Source of the DNA: Oscillospiraceae bacterium
GTDB lineage: Bacteria > Bacillota_A > Clostridia > Oscillospirales > Oscillospiraceae
Direction of reading: 5' to 3'
NCBI GenBank assembly: GCA_015067895.1
Contig: SVLP01000018.1
Location: forward strand, 1 to 49,721
Length of the DNA: 49,721 nt
Shown one piece after another: positions 25,429 to 32,820 of the stretch (its first letter is position 1; every line of letters starts with the position of its first letter). A program made the position numbers and the translations under genes. The notes below the pieces were generated by a model. It did not search any database and had not been told where the DNA came from. It saw only the letters and a program-made list of their open reading frames with translations.

Positions 25429-27030
25429 TTATGCTTCCTTCTTGCCGACCTTCACCAGGTAGTCATCGTAGGTGCCGTAGTAGTCGACGATGGTGCCGTC
25501 GCTCTGGAAGGCAATGACGCGGTTACAGGTGGACTGCAGCATCTCGTGGTCGTGGGAGGCCAGCAGGACGACGCCGTTGAAGGCCTCAAGACCCTTGTTG
25601 ACGGCCTGGATGGACTCCATGTCCAGATGGTTGGTGGGCTGATCCAGCAGGACAACGTTGGCACCGGAGAGCATCATCTTGCTGAGCATGCAGCGAACCT
25701 TCTCGCCGCCGGACAGGACATCGACAGGCTTGAAGACATCGTCGTTGCCGAAGAGCATACGGCCCAGGAAGCCGCGCAGGTAGACATCGTCCTTCTTGAC
25801 GGAGTACTGGCGCAGCCAGTCCACCAGCTCCATCTTGTTGCCCTCGAAATACTCGGTGTTGTCCTTGGGCAGGTAGCTGCGGATGGTGGAGATGCCCCAC
25901 TTGATGGAGCCTTCGTCGGGCTCCAGCTCGCCCATCAGTACCTTCATCAGAGCGGTCTGGGCCAGCTCGTTCTCGCCCACAAAGGCGATCTTGTCGGTGC
26001 GGTTGACGGAGAAGTAGACCTTGTCCAGCAGCTTGACGCCGTCCACGGTGACGGAGATATCCTTGACGGTCAGAACGTCCTTGCCCAGGTCACGCTCGGG
26101 CATGAAGCCCACGAAGGGATAGCGGCGGGTGGAGCAGGGCATCTCCTCGACGGTCAGCTTGTCCAGCAGCTTGCGGCGGGCGGTTGCCTGCTTGGCCTTG
26201 GACTTGTTGGCGGAGAAGCGCTGGATGAACAGCTGCAGCTCCTCGATCTTCTCCTGGTTGCGCTTGTTCTTGTTGCGGATCATGGCCTGCACCATCTGGC
26301 TGGACTCGTACCAGAAGTCGTAGTTGCCCACGTACATCTTGATCTTGCCGTAGTCGATATCCACGGTGTGGGTGCAGACGGTGTTCAGGAAGTGGCGGTC
26401 ATGGGAGACGGCGATGACCATGCCGGGGAAGTCCAGCAGGAAGTCCTCCAGCCAGTTGATGGCCTCGATGTCCAGGTTGTTGGTGGGCTCGTCGAGCATG
26501 ACGATGTCGGGGTTGCCGAACAGAGCCTGGGCCAGCAGAACCTTGACCTTCAGACGGGGGTCGGTGGTCTCCATGAGATCGTAGTGCATGTCGGTGCCGA
26601 TGCCCAGACCCTGCAGGAGACGGCTTGCGTCGGACTCAGCCTCCCAGCCGCCCATCTCGGCGAACTCGGCCTCCAGGTCGGCGGCGCGGAGACCATCCTC
26701 GTCGGAGAAGTCCTCCTTCATGTAGATGGCATCCTTCTCCTTCATGACCTCGTACAGGTGCTTATTGCCCATGATGACGGTGTCCATGATGGTGTATTCG
26801 TCGTAGGCGTTCTGGTTCTGCTTCAGAACGGACACGCGCTTTTCGGGGTCGACGTGGATGTGGCCGGTGGTGGACTCCAGCTCGCCGGTGAGCATCCGCA
26901 GGAAGGTGGATTTGCCCGCGCCGTTGGCACCGATGATGCCGTAGCAGTTGCCGGGCAGGAACTGCAGATCGACGTGCTGGAACAGCCACTGGCCGCCGAA
27001 CTGCATACCGAGGTTGGAAACAGTAATCAT
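25429..27030 (-). CDS. ABC-F family ATPase with one degenerate ATP site
   Basis: 533 residues with two ABC domains, no membrane segments and the charged linker (about 285-320) of ABC-F proteins, which act on the ribosome. NBD1: Walker A GANGAGKS (34-41), Walker B MLDEPTNNLD (D180, E181). NBD2: signature LSGGE (439-443), so the first composite site is canonical. The second is not: NBD2 Walker A reads GENELAQT (Gln358 for Lys), its Walker B LLDQPTNHLD has Gln464 for the catalytic Glu, and the NBD1 signature region reads TDPRLKVK instead of LSGGxK. Start at the ATG at 27030 with AAGGAG upstream. Closest to YkpA/YbiT-type proteins; specific role unknown. Confidence 0.92.
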   Translation of the reverse strand: MITVSNLGMQFGGQWLFQHVDLQFLPGNCYGIIGANGAGKSTFLRMLTGELESTTGHIHVDPEKRVSVLKQNQNAYDEYTIMDTVIMGNKHLYEVMKEKDAIYMKEDFSDEDGLRAADLEAEFAEMGGWEAESDASRLLQGLGIGTDMHYDLMETTDPRLKVKVLLAQALFGNPDIVMLDEPTNNLDIEAINWLEDFLLDFPGMVIAVSHDRHFLNTVCTHTVDIDYGKIKMYVGNYDFWYESSQMVQAMIRNKNKRNQEKIEELQLFIQRFSANKSKAKQATARRKLLDKLTVEEMPCSTRRYPFVGFMPERDLGKDVLTVKDISVTVDGVKLLDKVYFSVNRTDKIAFVGENELAQTALMKVLMGELEPDEGSIKWGISTIRSYLPKDNTEYFEGNKMELVDWLRQYSVKKDDVYLRGFLGRMLFGNDDVFKPVDVLSGGEKVRCMLSKMMLSGANVVLLDQPTNHLDMESIQAVNKGLEAFNGVVLLASHDHEMLQSTCNRVIAFQSDGTIVDYYGTYDDYLVKVGKKEA

Positions 27031-27110
27031 TTCAATCTCCTTAATAATGATGTATTCTTCACAAAAACGTACAGGGGTGATTGACCTTCTGGTCATAGTC
27101 ATACAGACTA

Positions 27111-27138
27111 ATAATAGCATATTTTTGCACAAATGCAA
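27111..27138 (-). promoter_or_regulatory. Promoter of the ABC-F gene
   Basis: On the minus strand TTGCAT (27138-27133), a 16-bp spacer and TATTAT (27116-27111), leaving a leader of roughly 75 nt. Confidence 0.55.
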
Positions 27139-27221
27139 GGGCTGAAGTGAGGAAAAACGTACATTTTCCGCCGTCGGCAGGAATCAAATATGAACAATCG
27201 GCGAACATTCCAAAATGGGGC

Positions 27222-27249
27222 TTGCATTTTCCGGCAAACGCGCTATAAT
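27222..27249 (+). promoter_or_regulatory. htpG promoter
   Basis: TTGCAT (27222-27227), 16-bp spacer, perfect TATAAT (27244-27249). The CIRCE element begins two bases after the -10, over the transcription start. Confidence 0.8.
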
Positions 27250-27250
27250 A

Positions 27251-27277
27251 TTAGCACTCAACATTAACGAGTGCTAA
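27251..27277 (+). promoter_or_regulatory. CIRCE operator (HrcA binding site)
   Basis: A perfect TTAGCACTC-N9-GAGTGCTAA inverted repeat covers the expected transcription start of htpG. CIRCE is the operator of the heat-shock repressor HrcA, so htpG should be derepressed on protein misfolding together with groESL and dnaK. Confidence 0.97.
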
Positions 27278-27304
27278 AACCACGAAAGGAAGCGAACAAG
27301 CACT

Positions 27305-29182
27305 ATGGAAAAAATGCAGTTCAAGGCCGAAAGCAAGCGTCTGATGGATATGATGATTAACTCCATCTACACCCACAAGGAGATCTTCCTCCGGGAGATC
27401 ATCTCCAACGCAAGTGACGCCATCGACAAGCTGGCCTATACCGCTCTGACCGACAATAACGTGGGTCTGAATCGCTCTGATTTTGCCATCACCATCACCC
27501 GGGATGCGGACAGCCGCACCCTGACCGTCTCCGACAACGGCATCGGCATGGATCGGGCCGACATGGAGGAGAACCTGGGCACCATCGCCAAGTCCGGCTC
27601 CCTGGCCTTCAAGAAGGACATGGAAAAGCAGGAGGACATCGACATCATCGGCCAGTTCGGCGTGGGCTTCTACTCTGCCTTCATGGTGGCGGAAAAGATC
27701 ACCGTCATCTCCAGAAAGTACGGCTCTGACACCGCCTGGAAGTGGGTCTCCGACTCCGACGGCTACACCATCGAGCCCGCTGAGCGCGCCGCCGCCGGTA
27801 CCGACGTCATCATGACCATCAAGGCCGATACCGAGGAGGAGAACTACTCCGAGTTCCTGGAGGAGTACCAGATCCGCTCCCTGATCCGCAAGTATTCCGA
27901 CTACATCCGCTATCCCATCCGCATGGAGGTCACCAAGTCCCGGATCAAGGAGGGCACCGAGGACGAGTATGAGGACTACACCCAGCTCGACACCCTGAAC
28001 TCCATGGTGCCCCTGTGGCAGCGGGCCAAGAAGGACGTGACCGAGGAGGAGTACGATTCCTTCTACCGGGAGAAGTTCTACGACTACCAGAAGCCCCTGG
28101 GCCGGATCCATGTCAGCGCCGAGGGCTCCGTCAGCTATAAGGCGCTGATGTACATCCCCGCCAAGGCTCCCTACGATTTCTATACCAAGGACTACAAGGC
28201 AGGCCTGCAGCTGTACTCCTCCGGTGTCATGATTATGGAGAACTGTGAGGATCTGATCCCCGAGCACTTCCGCTTTGTCCGGGGCGTGGTGGACAGCCAG
28301 GATCTGAGCCTGAACATCAGCCGTGAGCTCCTCCAGCACAACCGCCAGCTGACCATCATCGCCCGGAATCTGGAGAAGAAGATCAAGGGCGAGCTGAAAA
28401 ATATGCTGGAGAACGACCGCGCCAAGTACGAGGAGTTCTACGGCGTCTTTGGCCGCCAGCTCAAGTACGGCACCGTGGCTGAGTATGGTGCCCATAAGGA
28501 GGCCTGCCAGGATCTGCTGCTGTTCTATTCCGCCAAGGAGGGCAAGCTCGTCTCCCTGAAGGAGTACGTGGAGGCCATGGCGGAAGGTCAGGAGAAGATC
28601 TACTACGCCTCCGGCGAGAACGCCGACCGGCTGAAGAAGCTGCCCCAGGTGGAGACCCTGCTGAATCGCGGCTACGATGTGCTGCTGTTTACCGAGGATG
28701 TGGACGAGTTTATCCCCCAGACCCTGATGACCTATCTGGAGAAGGGCTTCTGCAACGCCCTGTCCGAGGATCTGGGCCTCCAGTCCGAGGAGGAGAAGGA
28801 GGAGGCCAAGAAGAAGGCCGAGCTGCTGAAGGGCTTCCTGGACTTCGTCTCCGAGAAGCTGGGCGGCTCCGTGAAGGAAGTCCGCCTGTCCCAGAATCTG
28901 GGCTCCCACCCCGTGGCTCTGGTGCCTGAACAGGGCATGAGCTTCGAGATGGAGAAGTATATGAAGCGGGCCAATCCCGAGTTTGCCTTCCAGGTGGGCC
29001 GCATCCTGGAGCTGAACGAGGAGCACGAGGCCGTCAAGGCTCTGCAGCTGGCCATCGGCACCGATCCTGAGAAGGCGGAGCGCTACACCAAGCTGCTCTA
29101 TGCCCAGGCCTGTCTGATGGCTGACCTGCCCATCGACGATCCCGTGGAGTACACCAAGCTGGTCTGTGAGCTGATGAAGTAA
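27305..29182 (+). CDS. htpG: Molecular chaperone HtpG (bacterial Hsp90)
   Basis: 625-residue ATP-dependent dimeric chaperone. GHKL ATPase motifs: EIISNASDAIDKL (E31, N35), DNGIGM (D78) and GQFGVGFYSAFMV (from G117). Middle and C-terminal dimerisation domains follow at normal length. The ribosome binding site AAAGGA lies rather far (about 14 bases) from the ATG at 27305; the in-frame ATG at 27314 would be further still. Controlled by the CIRCE element just upstream and followed by its own terminator. Confidence 0.97.
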   Translation: MEKMQFKAESKRLMDMMINSIYTHKEIFLREIISNASDAIDKLAYTALTDNNVGLNRSDFAITITRDADSRTLTVSDNGIGMDRADMEENLGTIAKSGSLAFKKDMEKQEDIDIIGQFGVGFYSAFMVAEKITVISRKYGSDTAWKWVSDSDGYTIEPAERAAAGTDVIMTIKADTEEENYSEFLEEYQIRSLIRKYSDYIRYPIRMEVTKSRIKEGTEDEYEDYTQLDTLNSMVPLWQRAKKDVTEEEYDSFYREKFYDYQKPLGRIHVSAEGSVSYKALMYIPAKAPYDFYTKDYKAGLQLYSSGVMIMENCEDLIPEHFRFVRGVVDSQDLSLNISRELLQHNRQLTIIARNLEKKIKGELKNMLENDRAKYEEFYGVFGRQLKYGTVAEYGAHKEACQDLLLFYSAKEGKLVSLKEYVEAMAEGQEKIYYASGENADRLKKLPQVETLLNRGYDVLLFTEDVDEFIPQTLMTYLEKGFCNALSEDLGLQSEEEKEEAKKKAELLKGFLDFVSEKLGGSVKEVRLSQNLGSHPVALVPEQGMSFEMEKYMKRANPEFAFQVGRILELNEEHEAVKALQLAIGTDPEKAERYTKLLYAQACLMADLPIDDPVEYTKLVCELMK

Positions 29183-29188
29183 ACACGC

Positions 29189-29220
29189 GTACCCGGTGCA
29201 TTGCACCGGGTACTTTTTCT
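29189..29220 (+). terminator. htpG terminator
   Basis: Perfect 11-bp stem GTACCCGGTGC/GCACCGGGTAC with a 3-nt loop, followed by TTTTTCT. Confidence 0.9.
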
Positions 29221-29272
29221 ATTGCCAAAAGCGACGGCATATGATACCATAAAGAAAAGGAGGCGAAAAGCT

Positions 29273-29902
29273 ATGCGTTATGATTATGAATACGGCTATC
29301 AGACTTTGCCCAATACCGTGGACGATGAGATGCTGATCGGCATCGGGATCGTGCTGCTGGGTGTTCTGGCGGTGGTGCTCCTGTTCGCCCTGATCTTCTG
29401 GGTGATCCGCAGCATCGGCCTGTACGCCATTGCCAGACGGCGGGGCATCCGCAATGCCTGGCTCAGCTGGATCCCCATCGGCAACCAATGGATCCTGGGC
29501 TCCCTGTCCGACCAGTACCAGCATCTGGTGCTGGGGCAGGTTAAGTCCCGGCGGAAGATCCTGCTGGTGCTGAACCTGGTGGCCTTTGTGGTGAGCATCG
29601 CCAGCGGTGTCTTCAGCGCACTGGAGACCTTTGCGGCTGCCACAGAAGAGGCGTATCTTACCTTTGCGCTGGTGGGTCTGATCCCCGGCCTGCTGACCGT
29701 GGTTATCAGCATCACGGCAATGGTCTTCTACCACATGTGCAACTACGACCTGTACCGCTCCTGCGATCCCAGGAACGCGGTGGCGTACCTGGTCATCGGC
29801 ATCTTCATCCCCGTGACGGAGCCCTTCTTCTATCTGGCCAACCGCCGGAAGGATCTGGGCATGCCCCAGCGGACGATGGAGCCGGAATATCGGATGGAAT
29901 GA
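29273..29902 (+). CDS. Multi-pass membrane protein, unknown function
   Basis: 209 residues. A hydrophobic segment at about 20-47 is followed by the conserved-looking cytoplasmic stretch RRRGIRNAWLSWIPIGNQW, then further membrane segments (about 100-118, 132-158, 172-190) and a short charged tail. Similar small proteins occur next to unrelated genes in many Clostridia and have no assigned role. Start at the ATG at 29273 behind AGGAGG. It stands alone between two terminators. Confidence 0.8.
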   Translation: MRYDYEYGYQTLPNTVDDEMLIGIGIVLLGVLAVVLLFALIFWVIRSIGLYAIARRRGIRNAWLSWIPIGNQWILGSLSDQYQHLVLGQVKSRRKILLVLNLVAFVVSIASGVFSALETFAAATEEAYLTFALVGLIPGLLTVVISITAMVFYHMCNYDLYRSCDPRNAVAYLVIGIFIPVTEPFFYLANRRKDLGMPQRTMEPEYRME

Positions 29903-29931
29903 AAAAATCCTCCCGAAAGGGAGGATTTTTT
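29903..29931. terminator. Bidirectional terminator between convergent genes
   Basis: A 12-bp stem AAAAATCCTCCC/GGGAGGATTTTT with a GAAA tetraloop has an A-run on the left and a T-run on the right, so it can act for both the membrane protein gene and ribU. Confidence 0.9.
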
Positions 29932-29935
29932 ACGC

Positions 29936-30652
29936 TCATTTTTCCCGGAACAAAGGCCGTGCCACATGCTTGTAAAGCAGCAGCGTCAGCACGGACACCG
30001 CCGCGCCCTTGACCACGTTCAGGGGCGCCACGCACAGCAGAGCCAGGCGGCTGACGGAGTCGATGGACGGGTGGATCTCCGCGCCCATGGCGATGATGGC
30101 CTCCAGAGGCAGGCCGAAGAGCCGGGAGAACTCCGGGATTAGGTAGATGGCATTGAAGGCACTGCCGAAGACGGCCATGCTCAATGTGCCCACCACCAGA
30201 CCGATCATGGCGGACTTCTTGGACTTATGGACGTGGTAGATGATGACCGCAGGCAGCACCAGGGTGCAGCCGACGATGAAGTTGGCGAAATCACCCACGA
30301 AGGCCGTGGTGGTGCTCGTGAGCAGGAGCTTGAGCAGAACCTTCAGAGCCAGACAGATGACGCCTGCACTGGGCCCAAGGAAGAAGCCGCACAGCAGAAC
30401 AGGGACTTCGGAGAAGTCCAGCTTGTAGAAGGGGGGAGCCAGGAAGGGCACCGGGAAATCCAGGATATAGAGCACGATGGCGATGGCGGTACACATGCCG
30501 ATGATGCTCACCCGCCGGGCCACGGATACCGTCCGGTGCTTCAGCAAAAACCGCTCCGCCAGCTTCGCACATGCGATGACCGCCAGCGCGATGACCACGC
30601 AGATGGAGAAGAACCGCAGATTGTTCTGGATCAGACTGAAAATTTCACCCAT
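29936..30652 (-). CDS. ribU: Riboflavin ECF transporter S component RibU
   Basis: 238-residue membrane protein that binds riboflavin and works with the shared energising module EcfAA'T, which is not encoded nearby. Diagnostic RibU motifs are YKLDFSEVPVLLCGF, AFVGDFANFIVG and LNVVKG. It has about six core membrane helices plus an extra N-terminal hydrophobic helix (about 12-30), longer than the usual RibU of about 190-205 residues. Start at the ATG at 30652 with GAGGTGG upstream. The FMN riboswitch and attenuator in its leader confirm the substrate. Confidence 0.95.
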   Translation of the reverse strand: MGEIFSLIQNNLRFFSICVVIALAVIACAKLAERFLLKHRTVSVARRVSIIGMCTAIAIVLYILDFPVPFLAPPFYKLDFSEVPVLLCGFFLGPSAGVICLALKVLLKLLLTSTTTAFVGDFANFIVGCTLVLPAVIIYHVHKSKKSAMIGLVVGTLSMAVFGSAFNAIYLIPEFSRLFGLPLEAIIAMGAEIHPSIDSVSRLALLCVAPLNVVKGAAVSVLTLLLYKHVARPLFREK

Positions 30653-30670
30653 AAAAACCACCTCATAAAC

Positions 30671-30704
30671 AAAAAATGCGCACCGAGAAAAACACTCAGG
30701 GCGC
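30671..30704 (-). terminator. FMN-controlled attenuator terminator before ribU
   Basis: On the minus strand the arms TGCGCCCTGAG and CTCGGTGCGCA form a GC-rich stem with a T-rich loop, followed by ATTTTTTG. It lies between the riboswitch aptamer and ribU, so FMN binding can end transcription. Confidence 0.85.
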
Positions 30705-30720
30705 AAATCGTAATGCGGAA

Positions 30721-30827
30721 ATCTTCTTCCATCCAGACTCTACTGTCGGCCCAAGAAATGCACTTGGTCAGCCTTTCGGCTCGCGGGCTATACCGCCGGT
30801 CGGGAATCACACCCTGCCCTGAAGATT
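30721..30827 (-). ncRNA. FMN riboswitch (RFN element)
   Basis: The minus strand contains the RFN landmarks in order: ATCTTCAGGGCAGGGTG, TTCCCGACCGGCGGT, AGCCCGCGAGC, a variable hairpin, then GCCGACAGTAGAGTCTGGAT and GAAGAAGAT closing the P1 helix. It senses FMN and represses riboflavin uptake through the downstream terminator. Confidence 0.97.
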
Positions 30828-30845
30828 CTCTGTTCACTTGTATAC

Positions 30846-30874
30846 AGGATAGCATCTCAGGGGGTGCTTGTCAA
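30846..30874 (-). promoter_or_regulatory. ribU promoter
   Basis: Minus-strand TTGACA (30874-30869), 17-bp spacer, TATCCT (30851-30846), placing the start just upstream of the riboswitch. Its -35 overlaps the -35 of the divergent promoter. Confidence 0.75.
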
Positions 30875-30896
30875 GTAATATATAATGTGGTAAAAT
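30868..30896 (+). promoter_or_regulatory. Promoter of the SLOG gene
   Basis: TTGTCA (30868-30873), 17-bp spacer, TAAAAT (30891-30896). The seven bases TTGTCAA serve as -35 on both strands. Confidence 0.6.
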
Positions 30897-30921
30897 CTAA
30901 AAAACGATCGGGGGTGGTTTT

Positions 30922-31392
30922 GTGATCCTGGCCTTTGCCGGACATCGTCCGGAGAAATTGCCTTGGGGAAATGACGAGGCCGACCCCCGGTGCATCGCGC
31001 TGAAGCAGCAGATAAAGTTTGCCATCGAGCGGCTGGCAGGGGAGGGGTACAACACCTTCCTGTGCGGCATGGCCCGAGGGTGCGATCTGTACTTCGCCGA
31101 GGCGGTGCTGGAGCTGGGATATCGGCTGGAGGCCTACCTGCCCTGTCCCAGCCAGGCGGATCGCTGGAGCGAGGCCGACCGGGCCCGGCAGACGGCCATA
31201 CTATTAAAATGTAACGCGGTCTATATGGTAGAGCCCGCCTATTCCCCCGGCTGCATGCTCCGCCGGAACCAGCGGATGGTGGACGAATGCGACGCCCTGC
31301 TGACGGTCTTCGACGGCAGCCCCGGGGGCACCGGAGCCGCCATCGACTATGCCCGCAGACGGGGCAGGAGCATTACGGGTTTGTGGTTGTAG
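30922..31392 (+). CDS. SLOG-family (YpsA/DUF1273-like) nucleotide-binding protein
   Basis: 156 residues with GTG start (30922) behind GGGGGTGG. The Rossmann-like SLOG fold is recognised by FAGHRPEKL at the N-terminus, GMARGCDLYFAEAV in the middle and the phosphate-binding FDGSPGGTGAAIDYA near the C-terminus. SLOG proteins bind nucleotides or nucleotide-derived ligands; YpsA of Bacillus is linked to division and stress, but no function can be fixed here. Its last 20 bases overlap the 3' end of the convergent gene at 31373. Confidence 0.85.
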   Translation: MILAFAGHRPEKLPWGNDEADPRCIALKQQIKFAIERLAGEGYNTFLCGMARGCDLYFAEAVLELGYRLEAYLPCPSQADRWSEADRARQTAILLKCNAVYMVEPAYSPGCMLRRNQRMVDECDALLTVFDGSPGGTGAAIDYARRRGRSITGLWL

Positions 31393-31849
31393 GCACGAAG
31401 CCCTGCACCTTGCCGCCGGGGGTGGTGTCGGTGATGTCGCCGCCGATGATCTGATCCTTATACACCAGCAGCGTGGCGAAGACCGGCTCCTGGGCGTTGG
31501 GGTAATTGTTGATCCGGTAGACATAGCGCATGATCTTCTTTCCGGCGTACTTGGTCAGGTCATAGCCCTGGCTCTTCTGGAGCTCGTTGTAGCGGTCGAA
31601 GACCTCGTCGGCCCCCTTGGGGATCTTCACTTCCGTGGCTTCGGCGGGGGAGGCCGTCACATCCCAGCCCAGATCCGTCAGGAATTTGACCCGGGCGTCA
31701 TTGCTGTCGGCGGCGGGGGCGGTGGTCATGCCGACGGTGGGCTCCGCGTCGGAGCCGCCGAAGGCCAGCAGCAGCGCGATGGCGGCGATGACGGCCACCG
31801 CCGCAATGATGAGCTTGCGTTTATCGACCTTTGTGGTCATGATGAGCAT
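31373..31849 (-). CDS. DUF4830-like membrane-anchored protein
   Basis: 158 residues. A short basic N-terminus, one hydrophobic helix (about 12-31), an Ala/Thr/Asp-rich linker and an extracytoplasmic domain with the segments VKFLTDLGWDV, VFDRYNELQKSQGYDLTKY and MRYVYRINNYP, which recall DUF4830. Function unknown. The first ATG (31849) is placed seven bases after GGAGGG, better than the second one nine bases on. It converges on, and overlaps by 20 bp, the SLOG gene. Confidence 0.8.
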   Translation of the reverse strand: MLIMTTKVDKRKLIIAAVAVIAAIALLLAFGGSDAEPTVGMTTAPAADSNDARVKFLTDLGWDVTASPAEATEVKIPKGADEVFDRYNELQKSQGYDLTKYAGKKIMRYVYRINNYPNAQEPVFATLLVYKDQIIGGDITDTTPGGKVQGFVPTTTNP

Positions 31850-31920
31850 ATATTGTCCCTCCTGTCATGGTTTCGTAAGACAGCCTATGGCGGGAGGGGC
31901 GCGGATATGATGGAGGATTT

Positions 31921-32628
31921 ATGGAACGACTGGACAAATACTTAACCAATGCGGGCGTTGCCACCCGCTCCCAGGTCAAGGTGATCCTGAAGACCGGCAG
32001 AGTCTGCGTGGACGGCAAGCCCGTGAAGGACGGTAGCGTCAAGATCGACCCGGACGCGCAGACCGTGACGCTGGACGGCGAGACCATCGGCGGCAAACGG
32101 CGGATGGTGGTCATGCTGAACAAGTCCGAGGGCTTTGTCACCTCCACTGACGATCCCCGGGATCGGACGGTGATGGAACTGCTGCCGAAGGAGTATGCCC
32201 ACCAGGACTTGAAGCCTGTGGGCCGACTGGACAAGGCCACCGAGGGGCTGCTGCTCTTTACCAACGACGGCGATCTGCTCCACCGGCTGATCTCCCCGAA
32301 GAAGGAGGTTCCCAAGATCTACTACGCAAAGCATGAGGGCACGGCAGAGGAGGATGATGTCGCGGCCTTCGCATCCGGCCTGACCCTGCGGGACGGCACG
32401 GTGTGTCTGCCCGCCAAATTGGAGCCGCTCGGCCCCGGCGAGAGTCTCATCACCGTCTGCGAGGGCAAGTACCATCAGGTGCGCCGGATGATGGCCTCCC
32501 GGCATATGACGGTGCTCTATCTGGAGCGCAGGAGCGAGGGCGGCCTGACGCTGGGTGGACTGGAACGGGGAAAAACCAGGGAATTGACGTCGGAGGAAAT
32601 ACAGTTTTTGGAAGCTCAGGCAGAATGA
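31921..32628 (+). CDS. rsuA: RsuA-family rRNA pseudouridine synthase
   Basis: 235 residues. N-terminal S4 RNA-binding domain (about 1-60, beginning MERLDKYLTNAGVATRSQ) and a pseudouridine synthase domain with catalytic D104 in GRLDKATEGLLLFTNDGD, then KIYYAKHEG and VCEGKYHQVRRM. The form fits the RsuA/YtzG branch that modifies 16S rRNA; RluB cannot be fully excluded without alignment. Start ATG at 31921 with GGAGG nine bases upstream. Confidence 0.9.
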   Translation: MERLDKYLTNAGVATRSQVKVILKTGRVCVDGKPVKDGSVKIDPDAQTVTLDGETIGGKRRMVVMLNKSEGFVTSTDDPRDRTVMELLPKEYAHQDLKPVGRLDKATEGLLLFTNDGDLLHRLISPKKEVPKIYYAKHEGTAEEDDVAAFASGLTLRDGTVCLPAKLEPLGPGESLITVCEGKYHQVRRMMASRHMTVLYLERRSEGGLTLGGLERGKTRELTSEEIQFLEAQAE

Positions 32629-32650
32629 CGAATAACGTGCCGCGAAATCA

Positions 32651-32707
32651 CGGACAGCTGTCCGCGAAAAACGGACTCGGTTGGGATTTTTCATAAAAAA
32701 TCCGAGT
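32651..32707 (+). other. Palindrome and hairpin downstream of rsuA
   Basis: A perfect 14-bp palindrome CGGACAGCTGTCCG (32651-32664) is followed by a hairpin with arms ACTCGG and CCGAGT around GGATTTTT/AAAAATCC. The second may terminate rsuA, but the U-tract is poor (TGATTTTC). Confidence 0.4.
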
Positions 32708-32735
32708 TGATTTTCAATAATTCGTCAAAAGGTAC

Positions 32736-32764
32736 TTGCAAAATGCTGAAAAGCTATGTATAAT
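32736..32764 (+). promoter_or_regulatory. Promoter of the PucR/CdaR-type regulator gene
   Basis: TTGCAA (32736-32741), 17-bp spacer, TATAAT (32759-32764). Confidence 0.7.
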
Positions 32765-32820
32765 AATATCATAATTTTGTAGGAACCGTGCTTATGCACT
32801 TTTCTAAGGAGGAGCCTAAT

